A stretch of DNA of 64,000 nt from Rhodoblastus sp963703385 (GCA_963703385.1 OY969816.1:310001-374000); one strand, 5' to 3'. Positions 8,990 through 17,141 are shown, numbered from the stretch's first letter. The notes: generated by a model from the sequence alone, not told the origin. Translations and numbers: made by a program.

Positions 8990-9085
8990 GGCGGGTCCGC
9001 AAAGTTCGGGAAAAAAATTTAGGCCGGCGCGCGCGCGTTCGTAAATCATTGAGTCGAACGCGCTCTGTTATCTCATTGTTTTGAC

Positions 9086-9129
9086 GCATATTCTTATCCG
9101 AAAAGTCGATCAACTTTTCGGGAATATGC
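9086..9129. repeat. Nested palindromic intergenic repeat, copy 2
   Basis: Outer arms GCATATTC (9086-9093) and GAATATGC (9122-9129) enclose CCGAAAAGT and ACTTTTCGG. It lies between the glnK stop (9131) and the amtB start. It shares its core with the repeat at 7521-7565 and could form a hairpin between the two messages, lowering amtB relative to glnK. Confidence 0.65.
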
Positions 9130-9130
9130 T

Positions 9131-9469
9131 CTAGAGGGCGTCGTTGTCGGTCTCGCCGGTGCGGATGCGCCAGGCGCGTTCGATGGGGCTGACGAAAATC
9201 TTGCCGTCGCCGATCTGGCCGGTGTTGGTCGCCGCGCGGATCGCCGCGATGGCGGCTTCGACCTGCTCGTCCTTGACGGCGATCTCGATCCGCAGCTTGG
9301 GCAGGAAGCTCACGACATATTCGGCGCCGCGATAAATTTCTGTATGCCCCTTCTGCCGGCCATAGCCTTTCACTTCGCTCACGGTCATGCCGTCGATATG
9401 AAGCTGCTGCAGATTTTCGCGCACGTCGTCGAGTTTGAATGGTTTTATGATGGCGGTGACGAATTTCAT
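9131..9469 (-). CDS. glnK: Nitrogen regulatory PII protein
   Basis: A 112-residue PII signal transducer. It starts MKFVTAIIKPFKLDDV, carries the T-loop GYGRQKGHTEIYRGAEY with the uridylylated tyrosine (Y51), the B-loop TGQIGDGKIFV and the C-loop end RIRTGETDNDAL. It binds ATP/ADP and 2-oxoglutarate and reports nitrogen status to AmtB, GlnE and NtrB. I start at the ATG at 9469; the 24 codons upstream are not PII. The glnK-amtB pairing identifies it as the GlnK-type paralogue. A 17-bp palindrome 56 bases upstream is a candidate operator. Confidence 0.96.
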   Translation of the reverse strand: MKFVTAIIKPFKLDDVRENLQQLHIDGMTVSEVKGYGRQKGHTEIYRGAEYVVSFLPKLRIEIAVKDEQVEAAIAAIRAATNTGQIGDGKIFVSPIERAWRIRTGETDNDAL

Positions 9470-9524
9470 GGTTCCGGCCAGGTGAACAATTCGCGGCAAA
9501 AGCGCGAAACCTCCTGTGCCATTT

Positions 9525-9541
9525 TTGTGCATAATGCACAA
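9525..9541. promoter_or_regulatory. Perfect 17-bp palindrome upstream of glnK
   Basis: TTGTGCATAATGCACAA is a perfect dyad centred 64 bases upstream of the glnK start. It resembles the TGCAC...GTGCA half-site design of nitrogen regulators but has a shorter spacer than the NtrC consensus. A -24/-12 promoter is not clear: TGGCAC is present beside it (9515-9520, minus strand) but no TTGC follows at the right spacing. Confidence 0.5.
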
Positions 9542-9710
9542 GAGACCGTCATCAACGAAAGCCGAATTCCATTATTTAGGCGGCGCGCCTGATTCATGTG
9601 CAGATTGGCGTGGCCGCCCGCCTGATACGGTTTCCGCAAGATTGCTTCGCAATCCGCGGCAACGTCATGGCGCGAAAATCCTTCAATTCGCGAGGGGTTT
9701 TTCGCGCCAA

Positions 9711-9746
9711 TGGAAAACGAATTCCGAATGATCCATTCGGAATTCG
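9711..9746 (-). terminator. Intrinsic terminator of the trx/lon-N/trm112 operon
   Basis: Arms of 13 bases (9718-9730 and 9734-9746) with a 3-base loop pair perfectly, and on the minus strand are followed by TTTTCC. It begins three bases after the last stop codon of the operon (9749). Confidence 0.75.
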
Positions 9747-9748
9747 TA

Positions 9749-9982
9749 TCACTCGTCGATGCGCCGCGCCTCCTCGGGCAGCATGATCGGAATGCCGTCG
9801 CGGATCGGATAAGCGAGACGGGCGGCGAGCGAAACCAGTTCCCTGCGCTCGCGGTCGTAACGCAAAGTGGTCTTGGTCAAAGGGCAGACCAGAATTTCGA
9901 GCAGGCGCGGATCGACTCCGGCGGCTTCTGCGGCCGACGGGTGAGCGGTCTCTTGCGGTTTGGACGGCGTGTCGGTCATCAT
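9749..9982 (-). CDS. Trm112 family protein
   Basis: A 77-residue protein ending with a Trm112-like domain: DPRLLEILVCPLTKTTLRYDRER...LAYPIRDGIPIMLPEEAR. In bacteria these small proteins (YcaR type) have a Cys-Pro-L/I knuckle, here only one cysteine, and are thought to stabilise methyltransferases. An ATG at 9997 overlaps the upstream stop codon as ATGA and would add five residues. I chose the tandem ATG at 9982, but coupling makes either possible. It is the last gene of a three-gene unit ending in a terminator. Confidence 0.88.
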   Translation of the reverse strand: MMTDTPSKPQETAHPSAAEAAGVDPRLLEILVCPLTKTTLRYDRERRELVSLAARLAYPIRDGIPIMLPEEARRIDE

Positions 9983-9993
9983 CTCTGTCCCGT

Positions 9994-10680
9994 TCATTGC
10001 AGGGGTTTGGCGCCCTTGAGGGCGCGCGAAAGGGCCACTTCGCCGAGCGCGAGCAGCAGGTCGGCCCGCGCCAGCAGTCCGGGCGCCTCCAGCAGGGCCT
10101 GCTTTTCGGCGTGGTCGAACGGGCCGATCATGGCGAAGACCGAGATCATGTCGGCGTCGGGCATGGCTTCGACGTCGTTGCGCGCGATTTCGAGCCGCAA
10201 CGCCTGGGCGAGGTAGAAGGCGACATTGTTGAGTTCGGTCCGCTGTTTGGTCGGCACCGCGGCGCTGGGAACGAAATCCTCCGGGAAGGGGCCGAAATCG
10301 ACCCAGGCCTCCCGGTAAGGCTTGTCCGAATCGATTTCCGACAGGATGCGGAAACGGGCGACGCCGCTCAATATGACGAAATATCGCCCGTCGCCCGTCT
10401 CCGACAACTGGGTGACGCGCCCGGCCGATCCGATCGCGCGCAACGCCGGGCGCTCGCCCGCCGGCGTCTCCACGTCTTCCGCCGGCTGGATCATGCCGAT
10501 GATCCGCTCGCCGCGCATGGCGTCGTCGAACATCGCGACATAGCGAGGCTCGAAAATGTTCAACGGCAACTGCCCTCCGGGCAGCAGCAGCGCGCCCGCC
10601 AGAGGAAAGATCGGGATCGTCGTCGGCAGGTCCGACGGACTCGAATAGGTCCTGTTCATCGGCATGGCGGATCCAGTCAT
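9994..10680 (-). CDS. Lon N-terminal (substrate-binding) domain protein
   Basis: A 228-residue stand-alone LON_substrate_bdg domain: IPIFPLAGALLLPGGQLPLNIFEPRYVAMFDDAM, then GMIQPAEDVETP...GSAGRVTQLSETGDGRYFVILSGVARFRI, then a helical C-terminal part. There is no AAA+ or protease domain. Family members are widespread in Alphaproteobacteria beside a thioredoxin gene; their role is unknown, presumably in protein quality control. The ATG at 10680 overlaps the thioredoxin stop codon (ATGA), which argues for translational coupling and decides the start. Confidence 0.92.
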   Translation of the reverse strand: MTGSAMPMNRTYSSPSDLPTTIPIFPLAGALLLPGGQLPLNIFEPRYVAMFDDAMRGERIIGMIQPAEDVETPAGERPALRAIGSAGRVTQLSETGDGRYFVILSGVARFRILSEIDSDKPYREAWVDFGPFPEDFVPSAAVPTKQRTELNNVAFYLAQALRLEIARNDVEAMPDADMISVFAMIGPFDHAEKQALLEAPGLLARADLLLALGEVALSRALKGAKPLQ

Positions 10681-11585
10681 GCAAACAAGAAGGCCGACAA
10701 TTGCTTTCGGGCCTCGCGCGTCACCGGGTCGAGCGGACCCCAGCTTTCGAACAACTGGAGCAGCATTTTTCGCGCCGCATCGTCGTTCCACCCGCGCTCG
10801 CGCTTGACGATGTTGAGCAATTCCTGCGCCGCCGCCTCGCGGCGGCCGGCCGCGTTGAGCGCCACCGCCAGGTCATAGCGCGCCTGATGGTCGGTCGGGG
10901 CGTTTTCGACCCGCGCCAGCAGAAAGGCGAGATCGCCGACCGAACTCGCGTGCTCCTTCAGCGCCAAAGCGGCGCGCGCCGCCGCCACCGCCGGCGCATG
11001 GGCCTGTTTGGCCGGAACGGCGTCGAGCAAAGCCTTGGCCTCGTCGACCGCGCCGCGCTCGATCGCCACGCGCGCCAGGCCGGCGAGCGCCCCGGCGTGC
11101 TCGGGCGCCAGATTGATGATCCGGGCGAAGACAGCTTCCGCCGAATCGACATCGCCGGCGTCGAGCAGCGCCTGCGCTTCGACGAACAAAGCCTCGGGAT
11201 CCTCGGCGGCGGGGCCGATGCAGCGGTCGATGAAGGCCTTGACCTCGCGCTCGGGCAGCGCGCCCATGAAGGCGTCCGCCATCTTGCCCTGATGGAAGGC
11301 CACCACCGCCGGGATCGACTGAATCCCCAATTGCTGGGCGATTTCAGGATTGGCGTCGATGTTCATTTTGGCGAGCCGGACCTCGCCGCGCCGCGACGCG
11401 ACGACCTTTTCGATCACCGGCGTGAGCTGGCGGCAGGGGCCGCACCAGGGCGCCCAGAAATCGACCAGCACCAGACGCCGCGTCGATTCGTCGATGACCT
11501 CGGCGCGGAAGTTCTGGAGCGTCACGTCGATGACGTCCGCTCCGGCGGAGGAGGAGGATTGAAGGTTCTGGTCGACTGACTGCAT
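10677..11585 (-). CDS. Thioredoxin-TPR protein (CnoX/YbbN-like)
   Basis: A 302-residue two-domain protein. Residues 20-125 are a thioredoxin fold with an intact WCGPC redox site (47-51: FWAPWCGPCRQL) and the cis-proline loop SIPAVVAF. Residues 135-300 are TPR-like helices (ALLDAGDVDSAEAVFARIINLAPEHAGALAGLAR...). In E. coli CnoX is a holdase that hands substrates to GroEL; there the site is SXXC, whereas here both cysteines are kept, as in other alphaproteobacterial forms. Starts at 11636, 11600 and 11585 are possible; I use 11585, where GGA precedes the ATG. It is coupled to the Lon-N gene. Confidence 0.9.
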   Translation of the reverse strand: MQSVDQNLQSSSSAGADVIDVTLQNFRAEVIDESTRRLVLVDFWAPWCGPCRQLTPVIEKVVASRRGEVRLAKMNIDANPEIAQQLGIQSIPAVVAFHQGKMADAFMGALPEREVKAFIDRCIGPAAEDPEALFVEAQALLDAGDVDSAEAVFARIINLAPEHAGALAGLARVAIERGAVDEAKALLDAVPAKQAHAPAVAAARAALALKEHASSVGDLAFLLARVENAPTDHQARYDLAVALNAAGRREAAAQELLNIVKRERGWNDDAARKMLLQLFESWGPLDPVTREARKQLSAFLFA

Positions 11586-11892
11586 CGCGGGTCCGTTCAT
11601 TTCCAGGAGTTCGTTTCCAAGAGATCGTTCATTCACAAGAGTTCGTTCATTGACAGGAGTTGGTGAAACATGCGCGCCGCCTTTCCGCGAGACTTGCGAA
11701 ACCCCATGGCGGTTTGAATGCTAAAATGGCCGCTTGGCGTCGCTTTCGCAACCATGGGCGCGGATTTGCCGCGGCAAAGCGCATATTTTTCGCCCGATGA
11801 CGGAGGCGTGAAAAAGAACGTCGCTCCCTGTTGCAATGTCGGAGGCTTTACGGCATATAGCGCCCACGGCGCGGCTGCGCCGTCCCACGGAT

Positions 11893-11967
11893 GCGGGTGT
11901 AGCTCAGGGGTAGAGCACAACCTTGCCAAGGTTGGGGTCGAGGGTTCGAATCCCTTCGCCCGCTCCA
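11893..11967 (+). tRNA. tRNA-Gly (anticodon GCC)
   Basis: A complete cloverleaf: acceptor GCGGGTG paired with CGCCCGC (one G-T), D-arm GCTC...GAGC, anticodon loop TTGCCAA, T-loop TTCGAAT, discriminator T and encoded CCA (11965-11967). The accessory island begins immediately downstream of its 3' end, making it the likely integration target. Confidence 0.97.
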
Positions 11968-11993
11968 AAAAATCTCAAGAAAATCAAGCATTT

Positions 11994-12019
11994 AAAAACG
12001 GCCCTTCGGGGCCGTTTTT
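11994..12019 (+). terminator. Intrinsic terminator after tRNA-Gly
   Basis: ACGGCCC and GGGCCGT-type arms around a TTCG loop, flanked by A5 and T5, form a classical bidirectional-looking hairpin 27 bases after the tRNA. Confidence 0.92.
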
Positions 12020-12382
12020 GCTGACAATGCTCGCAAGGCGGCGCTTTGTCAGCATATTGTAAGCACGAGAAAGAGCGCTTTTGGATGCCATGGCGCGCCT
12101 TTGGCGCGGATGACGCCAGCACACGCCATTCGTTACAAAATTTACGGCGATATCCGTTCCGCCCTGCCTGACTGTGATGTTGGGGGCTGGAACGAAGGGG
12201 CAGAGGTTGCGACCCGCCCGCTAAACGGGCTCCTCGGGAGCGGGCGGTGGCCCTTATGGACCTCGCGCTTCCGTCCATGCCGGTCAAGACGCGATTCGCA
12301 TGAGGCTGGAAATATCCTCCTTGTCGATCGTCGATTATCACTCTACGCTTGGGATGACGAAGCCACGAGGATTCGATGGGCT
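12019..12382 (+). promoter_or_regulatory. Leader region of the defence operon with an inverted repeat
   Basis: About 360 bases without a gene upstream of the HigA-like regulator. It contains perfect 9-bp arms TGCTGACAA (12019-12027) and TTGTCAGCA (12046-12054), partly overlapping the tRNA terminator, and a GCGCGCC-rich inverted motif around 12090. The arms are a candidate binding site for the downstream HTH protein. No coding signal was found. Confidence 0.4.
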
Positions 12383-12676
12383 ATGCATCCAGGAGCGACC
12401 GTCCGCCGGGACTGCGTTGAAAGGAACGGGCTAAGCGTCACCGCCGCGGCGCGAATCCTTGGTGTTGATCGACAGACGCTCAGCAATTTGCTGAACGCCC
12501 GGTCGGGCATTTCGCCTGAGATGGCCGTTCGGCTGGAGAAGGCGTTCGGCACATCCGCGCGCGAGTGGCTGCTCCGGCAGCTCGACTATGAGTTGGCCGA
12601 GGTCATGCGGCGGGCCAACACAATCAAGGTCGAGCCTTTCCCTGCGCCGACCGCGGAAGGTGGGGAGAGCGAATGA
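12383..12676 (+). CDS. HigA-like XRE-family regulator of the methyltransferase operon
   Basis: A 97-residue protein starting MHPGATVRRDCVERNGLSV, the opening typical of HigA/VapI antitoxins. The helix-turn-helix TAAARILGVDRQTLSNLLNARSGISPEMAVRLEKAFG spans residues 20-56, followed by the usual REWLLRQLDYEL. No HigB toxin gene is next to it. Its last codons overlap the methyltransferase start (ATGA at 12673), so it is the first gene of the restriction-type operon and probably represses it, in the manner of C proteins of restriction-modification systems. The frame is open for 94 codons upstream, but those lack family similarity. Confidence 0.8.
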   Translation: MHPGATVRRDCVERNGLSVTAAARILGVDRQTLSNLLNARSGISPEMAVRLEKAFGTSAREWLLRQLDYELAEVMRRANTIKVEPFPAPTAEGGESE

Positions 12677-15465
12677 ACGCGGTCGAAATCGAAGAGGCCA
12701 TTTCGGCGCTGGCTGAGCGCCCCTTCGATCCGCAAGAGTTTCCGTATGCTTTCCTCGAAGCCTTCGGGAACAAGGAGACGACGCTGAAGCGCCTGCGCAA
12801 GGGCGAATCGAACAAGTCCGATTTTGATGGCCCTTGGGGCGGCGTTCTTCAGACGAACAATATCCACATCGCTGTTTGCAAGCCTGGCGAAGTTACGCGG
12901 GCGCTCGCGGCGTTGAAGGCCAGCCCGGCCACAGCGCGGGCGAAGGCGCGCTTCGTGCTCGCCACGGATGGCGACCTGTTCGAGGCCGAAGACCTCACGA
13001 CCGACGACGCGCCGATTTCCTGCGCCTATGCCGATTTCCCGAACCACTTCGGATTCTTCCTGCCGCTTGCCGGCATCACCACGGTCAAGCAGGTTCGCGA
13101 AAGCTCGTTCGACATTCGCGCGACCAGCCGGTTGAACCGGCTCTATGTCGAGTTGCTGAAGGACAATCCCGCATGGGGCACTGCGCAGCGCCGCCACGAC
13201 ATGAACCATTTCATGGCGCGGCTGATCTTCTGCTTCTTCGCCGAGGATACCGACATATTCAACGGAAGCAGCGCATTCACCTCTGCCATCGAGACGATGA
13301 GCGCGAGGGATTCGTCCAACACCCATGAGGTGATCGGCACGCTGTTTCGCGCCATGAACACCAAGACGACGGAAAGAGCCTCCGCCGGCATTCCGCGCTG
13401 GGCGGACAGCTTTCCCTATGTGAACGGCGGCCTCTTCTCCGGCATTACGGATGCGCCGCGCTTCAGCCGGATCGCGCGATCCTACCTGCTGCATATCGGC
13501 AGCCTCGATTGGAAGAAGATCAATCCCGACATTTTCGGCTCGATGATCCAGGCGGTGGCGGACGATGACGAGCGCGGCGCGCTCGGCATGCATTACACCA
13601 GCGTGCCGAACATCCTGAAGGTGCTGAACCCGCTCTTCCTCGACGACCTGCGGCAGCAGCTTGAGGAAGCCAACGACAATGCGCGCATGTTGCTCAACCT
13701 GCGCAAGCGCATGTCGAAAATCCGCGTGTTCGACCCAGCTTGCGGTTCGGGCAACTTCCTCGTCATCGCCTACAAGGAAATGCGGGCCATCGAGGCCGAG
13801 ATCAATCGCCGCCGGGGCGAGACTGACCGGCGCACGGAAATCCCGCTTACAAACTTTCGCGGGATCGAACTGCGCGATTTCCCGGCCGAGATCGCGCGTC
13901 TGGCGCTGATCATCGCCGAATATCAGTGCGACGTGCTCTATCGCGGCCAGAAGGAGGCGTTGCGCGATTTTCTGCCACTCGATGCGCAGAATTGGATCAC
14001 CTGTGAAAACGCTCTTCGGCTCGATTGGCTGAGCATCTGCCCGCCGACGGGCATGGGTGTGAAGCACCACGCCGACGATCTGTTTCATTCACTGCTCAAT
14101 CAGGCGCAGATCGATTTCGAGAATGAAGGCGGCGAGACGTATATCTGCGGGAATCCGCCGTATTTGGGATTTACCTGGCAATCGGCCGAGCAGAAGTCTG
14201 ATCTACAAGCCATCTTCGAGGCTCGGACTAAGAACTGGAAGTCGCTCGATTATGTGTCGGGCTGGTTCTTGAAGGCAGCGGATTACGGCAAGCACACGCC
14301 TTCCGTGGCCGCCTTCGTGTCAACCAACTCCATCTGCCAAGGCGAGCAAGTTCCTATGCTTTGGCCGCTGCTTTTTAAGACAGGGCAGGAGATTGTTTTC
14401 GCCCACACCTCATTTAAATGGACCAACCTCGCCAGTCACAACGCGGGCGTAACGGTCGCTGTCATCGGCATTTCAAACCATGCAGGAAAGGCGCGACGCC
14501 TGTTTTCTATTGGAGACGATGGAACGGTCATCGTGAAGGAGGTCGAGCATATCAATGCCTATCTGGTTCCCGGAGCGAATGTCGTCGTAGAGGCCCTATC
14601 ACGTCCTTCTGCAAACAAAGCTTCTATGGTTTGGGGCAATAAGCCGACCGATGGCGGAAATCTCTCTCTTTTGACAACAGAGCGAAAGGAGCTTTTGAGC
14701 CAATGGCCAGAGGCAGAGAGATACATTCGCCCTTATTATGGAGCGGCGGAATTTATTCGCGGATTGGAGCGATTTTGCATTTGGGTTGATGATTCTGAAG
14801 CAGCCTCAGCAGAGGCGATACCAGCTTTGCGCGACCGCTTTGAAAAGGTCCGCGCGTTCCGTTCATCGAGCAAAGCGGCAGAGACACGTCCAGCCGCGAA
14901 ATTTCCGCATAAGTTTCGGCAAATACAATCTGTCGCGTCGAAGCACACGCTTATTATGCCACAAGTCAGCTCGGAGCGTCGGGAATACCTCCCAATCGGA
15001 CTTCTGCCGCAGCGGTCGATTGTCAGCAATCTCGCCTTCGCCCTCTATGACGCCCCCCTTTGGAACATGGCGCTGATCGTCTCGCGCCTACATCTGGTGT
15101 GGATCACGACGGTTTGCGGCAAGCTGAAGACCGATTTTCGCTATTCAAACACCCTCGGATGGAACACCTTCCCCGTTCCCACACTGACCGAAAAGAATAA
15201 GGCCGACCTAACCCGTTGTGCCGAAGTCATTCTTTTGGCGCGCGAGGCGCATTTTCCCGCGACCATCGCCGACCTCTATGACCCAGACGCCATGCCCGCC
15301 GATCTGCGCGAGGCCCATGAGCGCAACGATGAGGTTCTGGAACGCATCTATATCGGCCGTCGATTCAAGAACGACACCGAGCGGCTGGAAAAGCTGTTCG
15401 AGCTTTACACCAAGATGAGCGCCGGAGCAGGCACCGGAAAGAAGCGAAAGATGGGCGCGGCATGA
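12673..15465 (+). CDS. MmeI/YeeA-like DNA adenine methyltransferase
   Basis: A 930-residue class I SAM-dependent DNA methyltransferase. Motif I DPACGSGNF is at residues 354-362 and the catalytic motif IV NPPY at 494-497, the order (N6-adenine, gamma class) found in type IIG/MmeI-like enzymes. The region 1-340 resembles the MmeI N-terminal and helical spacer segments (ARLIFCFFAEDTDIF, GALGMHYTSVPNILKVLNPLFLDDL). Residues 620-880 are the probable target-recognition and C-terminal parts. I see no clear PD-(D/E)XK cleavage motif, so cutting probably depends on the helicase and GIY-YIG partners downstream. The same trio (yeeA-yeeB-yeeC) occurs in Bacillus subtilis. Both ends overlap neighbouring genes by ATGA. 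Confidence 0.9.
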   Translation: MNAVEIEEAISALAERPFDPQEFPYAFLEAFGNKETTLKRLRKGESNKSDFDGPWGGVLQTNNIHIAVCKPGEVTRALAALKASPATARAKARFVLATDGDLFEAEDLTTDDAPISCAYADFPNHFGFFLPLAGITTVKQVRESSFDIRATSRLNRLYVELLKDNPAWGTAQRRHDMNHFMARLIFCFFAEDTDIFNGSSAFTSAIETMSARDSSNTHEVIGTLFRAMNTKTTERASAGIPRWADSFPYVNGGLFSGITDAPRFSRIARSYLLHIGSLDWKKINPDIFGSMIQAVADDDERGALGMHYTSVPNILKVLNPLFLDDLRQQLEEANDNARMLLNLRKRMSKIRVFDPACGSGNFLVIAYKEMRAIEAEINRRRGETDRRTEIPLTNFRGIELRDFPAEIARLALIIAEYQCDVLYRGQKEALRDFLPLDAQNWITCENALRLDWLSICPPTGMGVKHHADDLFHSLLNQAQIDFENEGGETYICGNPPYLGFTWQSAEQKSDLQAIFEARTKNWKSLDYVSGWFLKAADYGKHTPSVAAFVSTNSICQGEQVPMLWPLLFKTGQEIVFAHTSFKWTNLASHNAGVTVAVIGISNHAGKARRLFSIGDDGTVIVKEVEHINAYLVPGANVVVEALSRPSANKASMVWGNKPTDGGNLSLLTTERKELLSQWPEAERYIRPYYGAAEFIRGLERFCIWVDDSEAASAEAIPALRDRFEKVRAFRSSSKAAETRPAAKFPHKFRQIQSVASKHTLIMPQVSSERREYLPIGLLPQRSIVSNLAFALYDAPLWNMALIVSRLHLVWITTVCGKLKTDFRYSNTLGWNTFPVPTLTEKNKADLTRCAEVILLAREAHFPATIADLYDPDAMPADLREAHERNDEVLERIYIGRRFKNDTERLEKLFELYTKMSAGAGTGKKRKMGAA

Positions 15466-16085
15466 ACGCGGCGATCATCGGGCTTCTGGGTGTCATTGTT
15501 GGCAGCATCCTGACCAGCTTCAAGGATTGGGTGGCGCACTTCTTCAACCGGAGAGGCAACGGCCGATACGCGGCCGTTCGGCTTATCGCCGTCCTTGATG
15601 AGTATGCTCAGGGCTGCGTTTCTGTCGTCTCCGACGATGGGACGTGTGAAGGCCGCCCAGCCGGGAGAACAGATCAAGGCGAAGAATATTTTGACCCTCA
15701 AGTTATTCAGCCGGGACCGCCCACCTTCCCGGCCGACATAGATTGGCGAAGCATCAACTTCAGAATCATGTATCGCATCTTGTCTTTGCCAAACAATGCG
15801 CGAAAAACGGACCGATATATCGCCGCCTCTGCGGAAAATTCATTCCCGCCTGACTACGATGAATTGTTTTCTGCGCGGCAGGAGGGCTACGCGCACCTCG
15901 GCTTGGAGTTGGTGAATCTGATCAAAGACCTGCGGCGCGAATTTAGGTTTCCTGACACTCCCAAGAAGTTCTGGGACTGGGGTTGGGATATGGAAAATTT
16001 CTTCCAAGACAAATTAGAGCGGCCTCCGATCACACTGGATCATATCCGCAGGCTGCGAAATAATTTTTGCATTCTGTGGGCTTGA
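15462..16085 (+). pseudogene. Small membrane-anchored operon protein, 3' end displaced by IS630
   Basis: The start overlaps the methyltransferase stop (ATGA). Residues 3-20 (AAIIGLLGVIVGSILTSF) form a single N-terminal membrane helix, followed by a soluble domain of about 165 residues rich in Trp/Phe near its end (KKFWDWGWDMENFFQDKL). An IS630 inserted at the TA of codon 185 (16015-16016); the current frame then runs 23 codons into the element. Removing the insertion restores a C-terminus AEFQKRRPVSGKNGGLEL and a TGA overlapping the original helicase ATG (17123). I do not recognise the family. The membrane segment suggests a sensor, anchor or effector of the system. Confidence 0.75.
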
Positions 16086-17067
16086 AGATTTCGGCGCAAG
16101 TTTCGAGTGCGCGCATCAATCCGCCGACGGTTCGCTCGGCGATTTTTCGCAGATGCGCCTTGAGCTTGGAAAAGGCTTTCTCGATCGGGTTCATGTCGGG
16201 GCTGTAGGGCGGCAGATAGCGCAACTCGGCGCCGGCGGCTTTGATCAACTCTTCGACCCGCGGTCCCTTGTGGGCGGGCAGATTGTCCATGACGACGATG
16301 TCGCCTTGCGAGAGCGTGGGGCCGAGGCAGTTTTCCACCCATTCTTCGAAGAGGGCGGCGTTGATCGGGCGATCGAAGACCTTCGGCGCCACGAGGCCGC
16401 GAAGGCTGACGCCGGCGACCAACGTGACTGTCTTGTAATGGCCGTGCGGCACGGCGGCGCGCAGCCGTCGCCCGCGCCGACAGCGTCCGCCTTTGCGCGC
16501 CAGATTTGTCGAGGCGCCGGTCTCGTCGATGAAAATGAGCTTCGAAGGGTCGAGATCAGGCTGTCCCTCGAACCATTCCAGCCGGCGTTTCATCACGTCC
16601 GGGCGTTGCTGCTCGGCGGCGTGCGCGCTCTTTTTTTAAATGTGACGCCGTGCCGAGCGAAGAAGCGCGACAACACTGAACTCGAAAAATGCTCGCCGCA
16701 ATTCTTGACCAGCCGCTCCTGGATTTCGAGGAGAGTGATGTCCGGCGTGCGTCGGATCAGCCCCATGAGGTAGTCGTGATGGGCTTCGATGCGCCCCGAG
16801 CGGCGATCGCCGCCCACAGGCCTGGGCGAGACCTCTCCCGTCGTCTCGAATTGCTTGACCCAGCGCACGGCGCTGGCGATGCCGATCTTGAACAGTTTCG
16901 CCGCCGCATTGCGCGACAGCCCGTCGACAACCACTGCCTCAACCACGCGTTTGCGAAGATCGTCGGAAAGCGCCATTCTCGCCGCCTCCTTCCGCGGCGA
17001 GAATCATGAATCAGATTTCAGCCGATTTGGGAATCCCAAAGCGATTCAAATCGTTCGGAGCCCGCTC
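16017..17067. mobile_element. IS630-family insertion sequence
   Basis: A 1051-bp element flanked by the TA target duplication typical of the family (15-16 bp positions 16015-16016 and 17068-17069). Imperfect terminal repeats begin GAGCGGCCTCCGATC on the left and GAGCGGGCTCCGAAC on the right (reverse complement). It carries one transposase gene on the minus strand made by frameshifting. It interrupts the membrane-protein gene of the defence operon. Confidence 0.93.
16030..16976 (-). CDS. IS630 transposase (two frames joined by -1 frameshift)
   Basis: The first frame (16976 to 16593) encodes the HTH region: SDDLRKRVVEAVVVDGLSRNAAAKLF, then a second helix-turn-helix. The second (16596 to 16030) encodes the DDE domain: IFIDETGAST, VVMDNLPAHKG and the PYSPDMNPIEKAFSKLK block with the final Glu. 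The frames meet at a run of seven A residues on the coding strand (16631-16637). A -1 slip there joins HGVTFKK to SAHAAEQQRPDVMKRRLEW, the continuous family sequence. All three catalytic acids are present, so the element may be active. Confidence 0.92.
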
Positions 17068-17069
17068 TA

Positions 17070-17141
17070 GCTGAATTTCAGAAACGTCGTCCGGTTAGCG
17101 GAAAAAATGGGGGACTTGAACTATGACAGGCGAAAAGAAAG
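17070..17141 (+). pseudogene. Stranded junction: 3' end of membrane-protein gene and original helicase start
   Basis: These 72 bases between IS630 and IS66 carry the lost tail of the membrane-protein gene (17070-17126, stop TGA at 17124) and the original helicase start ATG at 17123, overlapping as ATGA. A GGGGGA ribosome-binding site at 17107-17114 precedes it. The first codons MTGEK are followed by the IS66 target site. Joining to 19680 gives MTGEKKVPSVSVRYA in frame with the helicase. Confidence 0.88.

Noticed and set aside
6764..9022. A 752-codon plus-strand frame across tesB and amtB
   Set aside because: It is antisense to two clearly real genes, rich in Arg/Asp/Gly as expected of a high-GC shadow frame, and has no domain.
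9470..9545. A sigma-54 promoter for glnK
   Set aside because: TGGCAC is present on the minus strand, but TTGC is not at the required -12 spacing.
11893..11967. A matching attachment-site repeat of the tRNA-Gly 3' end inside the window
   Set aside because: I found no second copy of the T-arm/acceptor sequence; the tRNA-Arg gene shares only the general T-loop.
12586..14088. A 500-codon minus-strand frame inside the methyltransferase gene
   Set aside because: The plus-strand frame carries the DPACGSGNF and NPPY motifs; the antisense frame has no motif.
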